From Bacilli bacterium (lineage in GTDB: Bacteria > Bacillota_I > Bacilli_A > RF39 > UBA660), in assembly GCA_016296435.1 (NCBI GenBank), contig JAEDJI010000011.1, forward strand, positions 1 to 20,877: a DNA stretch of 20,877 nt. The letters run 5' to 3'. Positions 20,877-20,877 of the stretch are shown piece by piece. The number at the start of each line of letters is the position of its first letter. The first letter of the stretch is position 1. The notes beneath the pieces are model-generated. The model was not told the DNA's origin, made no database searches, and worked only from the letters and a program-made list of their open reading frames with translations. The translations under genes and the position numbers were made by a program.

Positions 20877-20877
20877 C

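Noticed and set aside
1..20877. Genetic code 4 (TGA as Trp), suggested by the Mollicutes-like base composition
   Set aside because: TGA ends yabG, yabP and tilS at the positions expected from family lengths, and Trp is encoded by TGG.
1..20877. CRISPR arrays, tRNA or rRNA genes, insertion sequences, attachment sites, prophage
   Set aside because: No regularly spaced repeats, no clover-leaf or rRNA-like GC-rich islands, no transposase or integrase motifs were seen on either strand.

Overview
This is a strongly A+T-rich stretch from a low-GC Bacillota (Firmicutes) chromosome, most likely class Bacilli. TGA is used as a normal stop (yabG, yabP, tilS), so the genetic code is standard. Sporulation-linked genes (yabG, veg, spoVG, yabP, yabQ, gerQ) point to a present or ancestral endospore former. 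Sortases and an LPXTG-type surface protein point to a Gram-positive wall. A gut or uncultured Bacilli lineage is my guess, not something the sequence proves. No tRNA, rRNA, CRISPR array, transposase or phage gene was seen, and no gap between genes exceeds 300 bp.

Layout. (1) 1-7637, plus strand: rsmA, a class B sortase, yabG-veg, spoVG, yabP-yabQ, divIC, tilS, ftsH. This is a condensed version of the rsmA-to-ftsH block near the Bacillus subtilis origin, with many intervening genes missing and a sortase added. (2) 7638-10494: an accessory cassette of a thioester-domain, SpaA-repeat, wall-anchored adhesin overlapped by its own sortase. (3) 10495-11640: the rpsF-ssb-rpsR operon with a structured leader. 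(4) 11672-17175: a GdpP-like DHH/DHHA1 phosphodiesterase core, rplI, dnaB, a LysM/G5/M23 wall hydrolase, walJ and rlmH, tightly packed. (5) 17198-19179: an AGCS sodium/amino-acid symporter and ung. (6) Minus strand 19170-20140: gerQ and a LemA-like membrane protein. (7) 20291-20857: pduL.

How it fits together. Most genes are core information and envelope functions: rRNA methylation (RsmA, RlmH), tRNA modification (TilS), ribosomal proteins S6, S18 and L9, replication and repair (DnaB, SSB, Ung), division (DivIC), protein quality control (FtsH) and wall homeostasis (M23 hydrolase, WalJ). The spore genes are scattered through the window and two have sigma-E-like promoters.

Most notable points: FtsH ends in a Rho-N/SAP-like module. 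The adhesin's sortase has Gln where the catalytic Arg is expected. The GdpP-like enzyme lacks its membrane/PAS/GGDEF half and has GGGGN instead of GGGGH. Most intrinsic terminators contain the stop codon of the gene they end, including one two-way terminator holding both stop codons of the convergent ung and LemA-like genes. Several genes have a -10-like hexamer only 5-6 nt before the Shine-Dalgarno, implying very short leaders.
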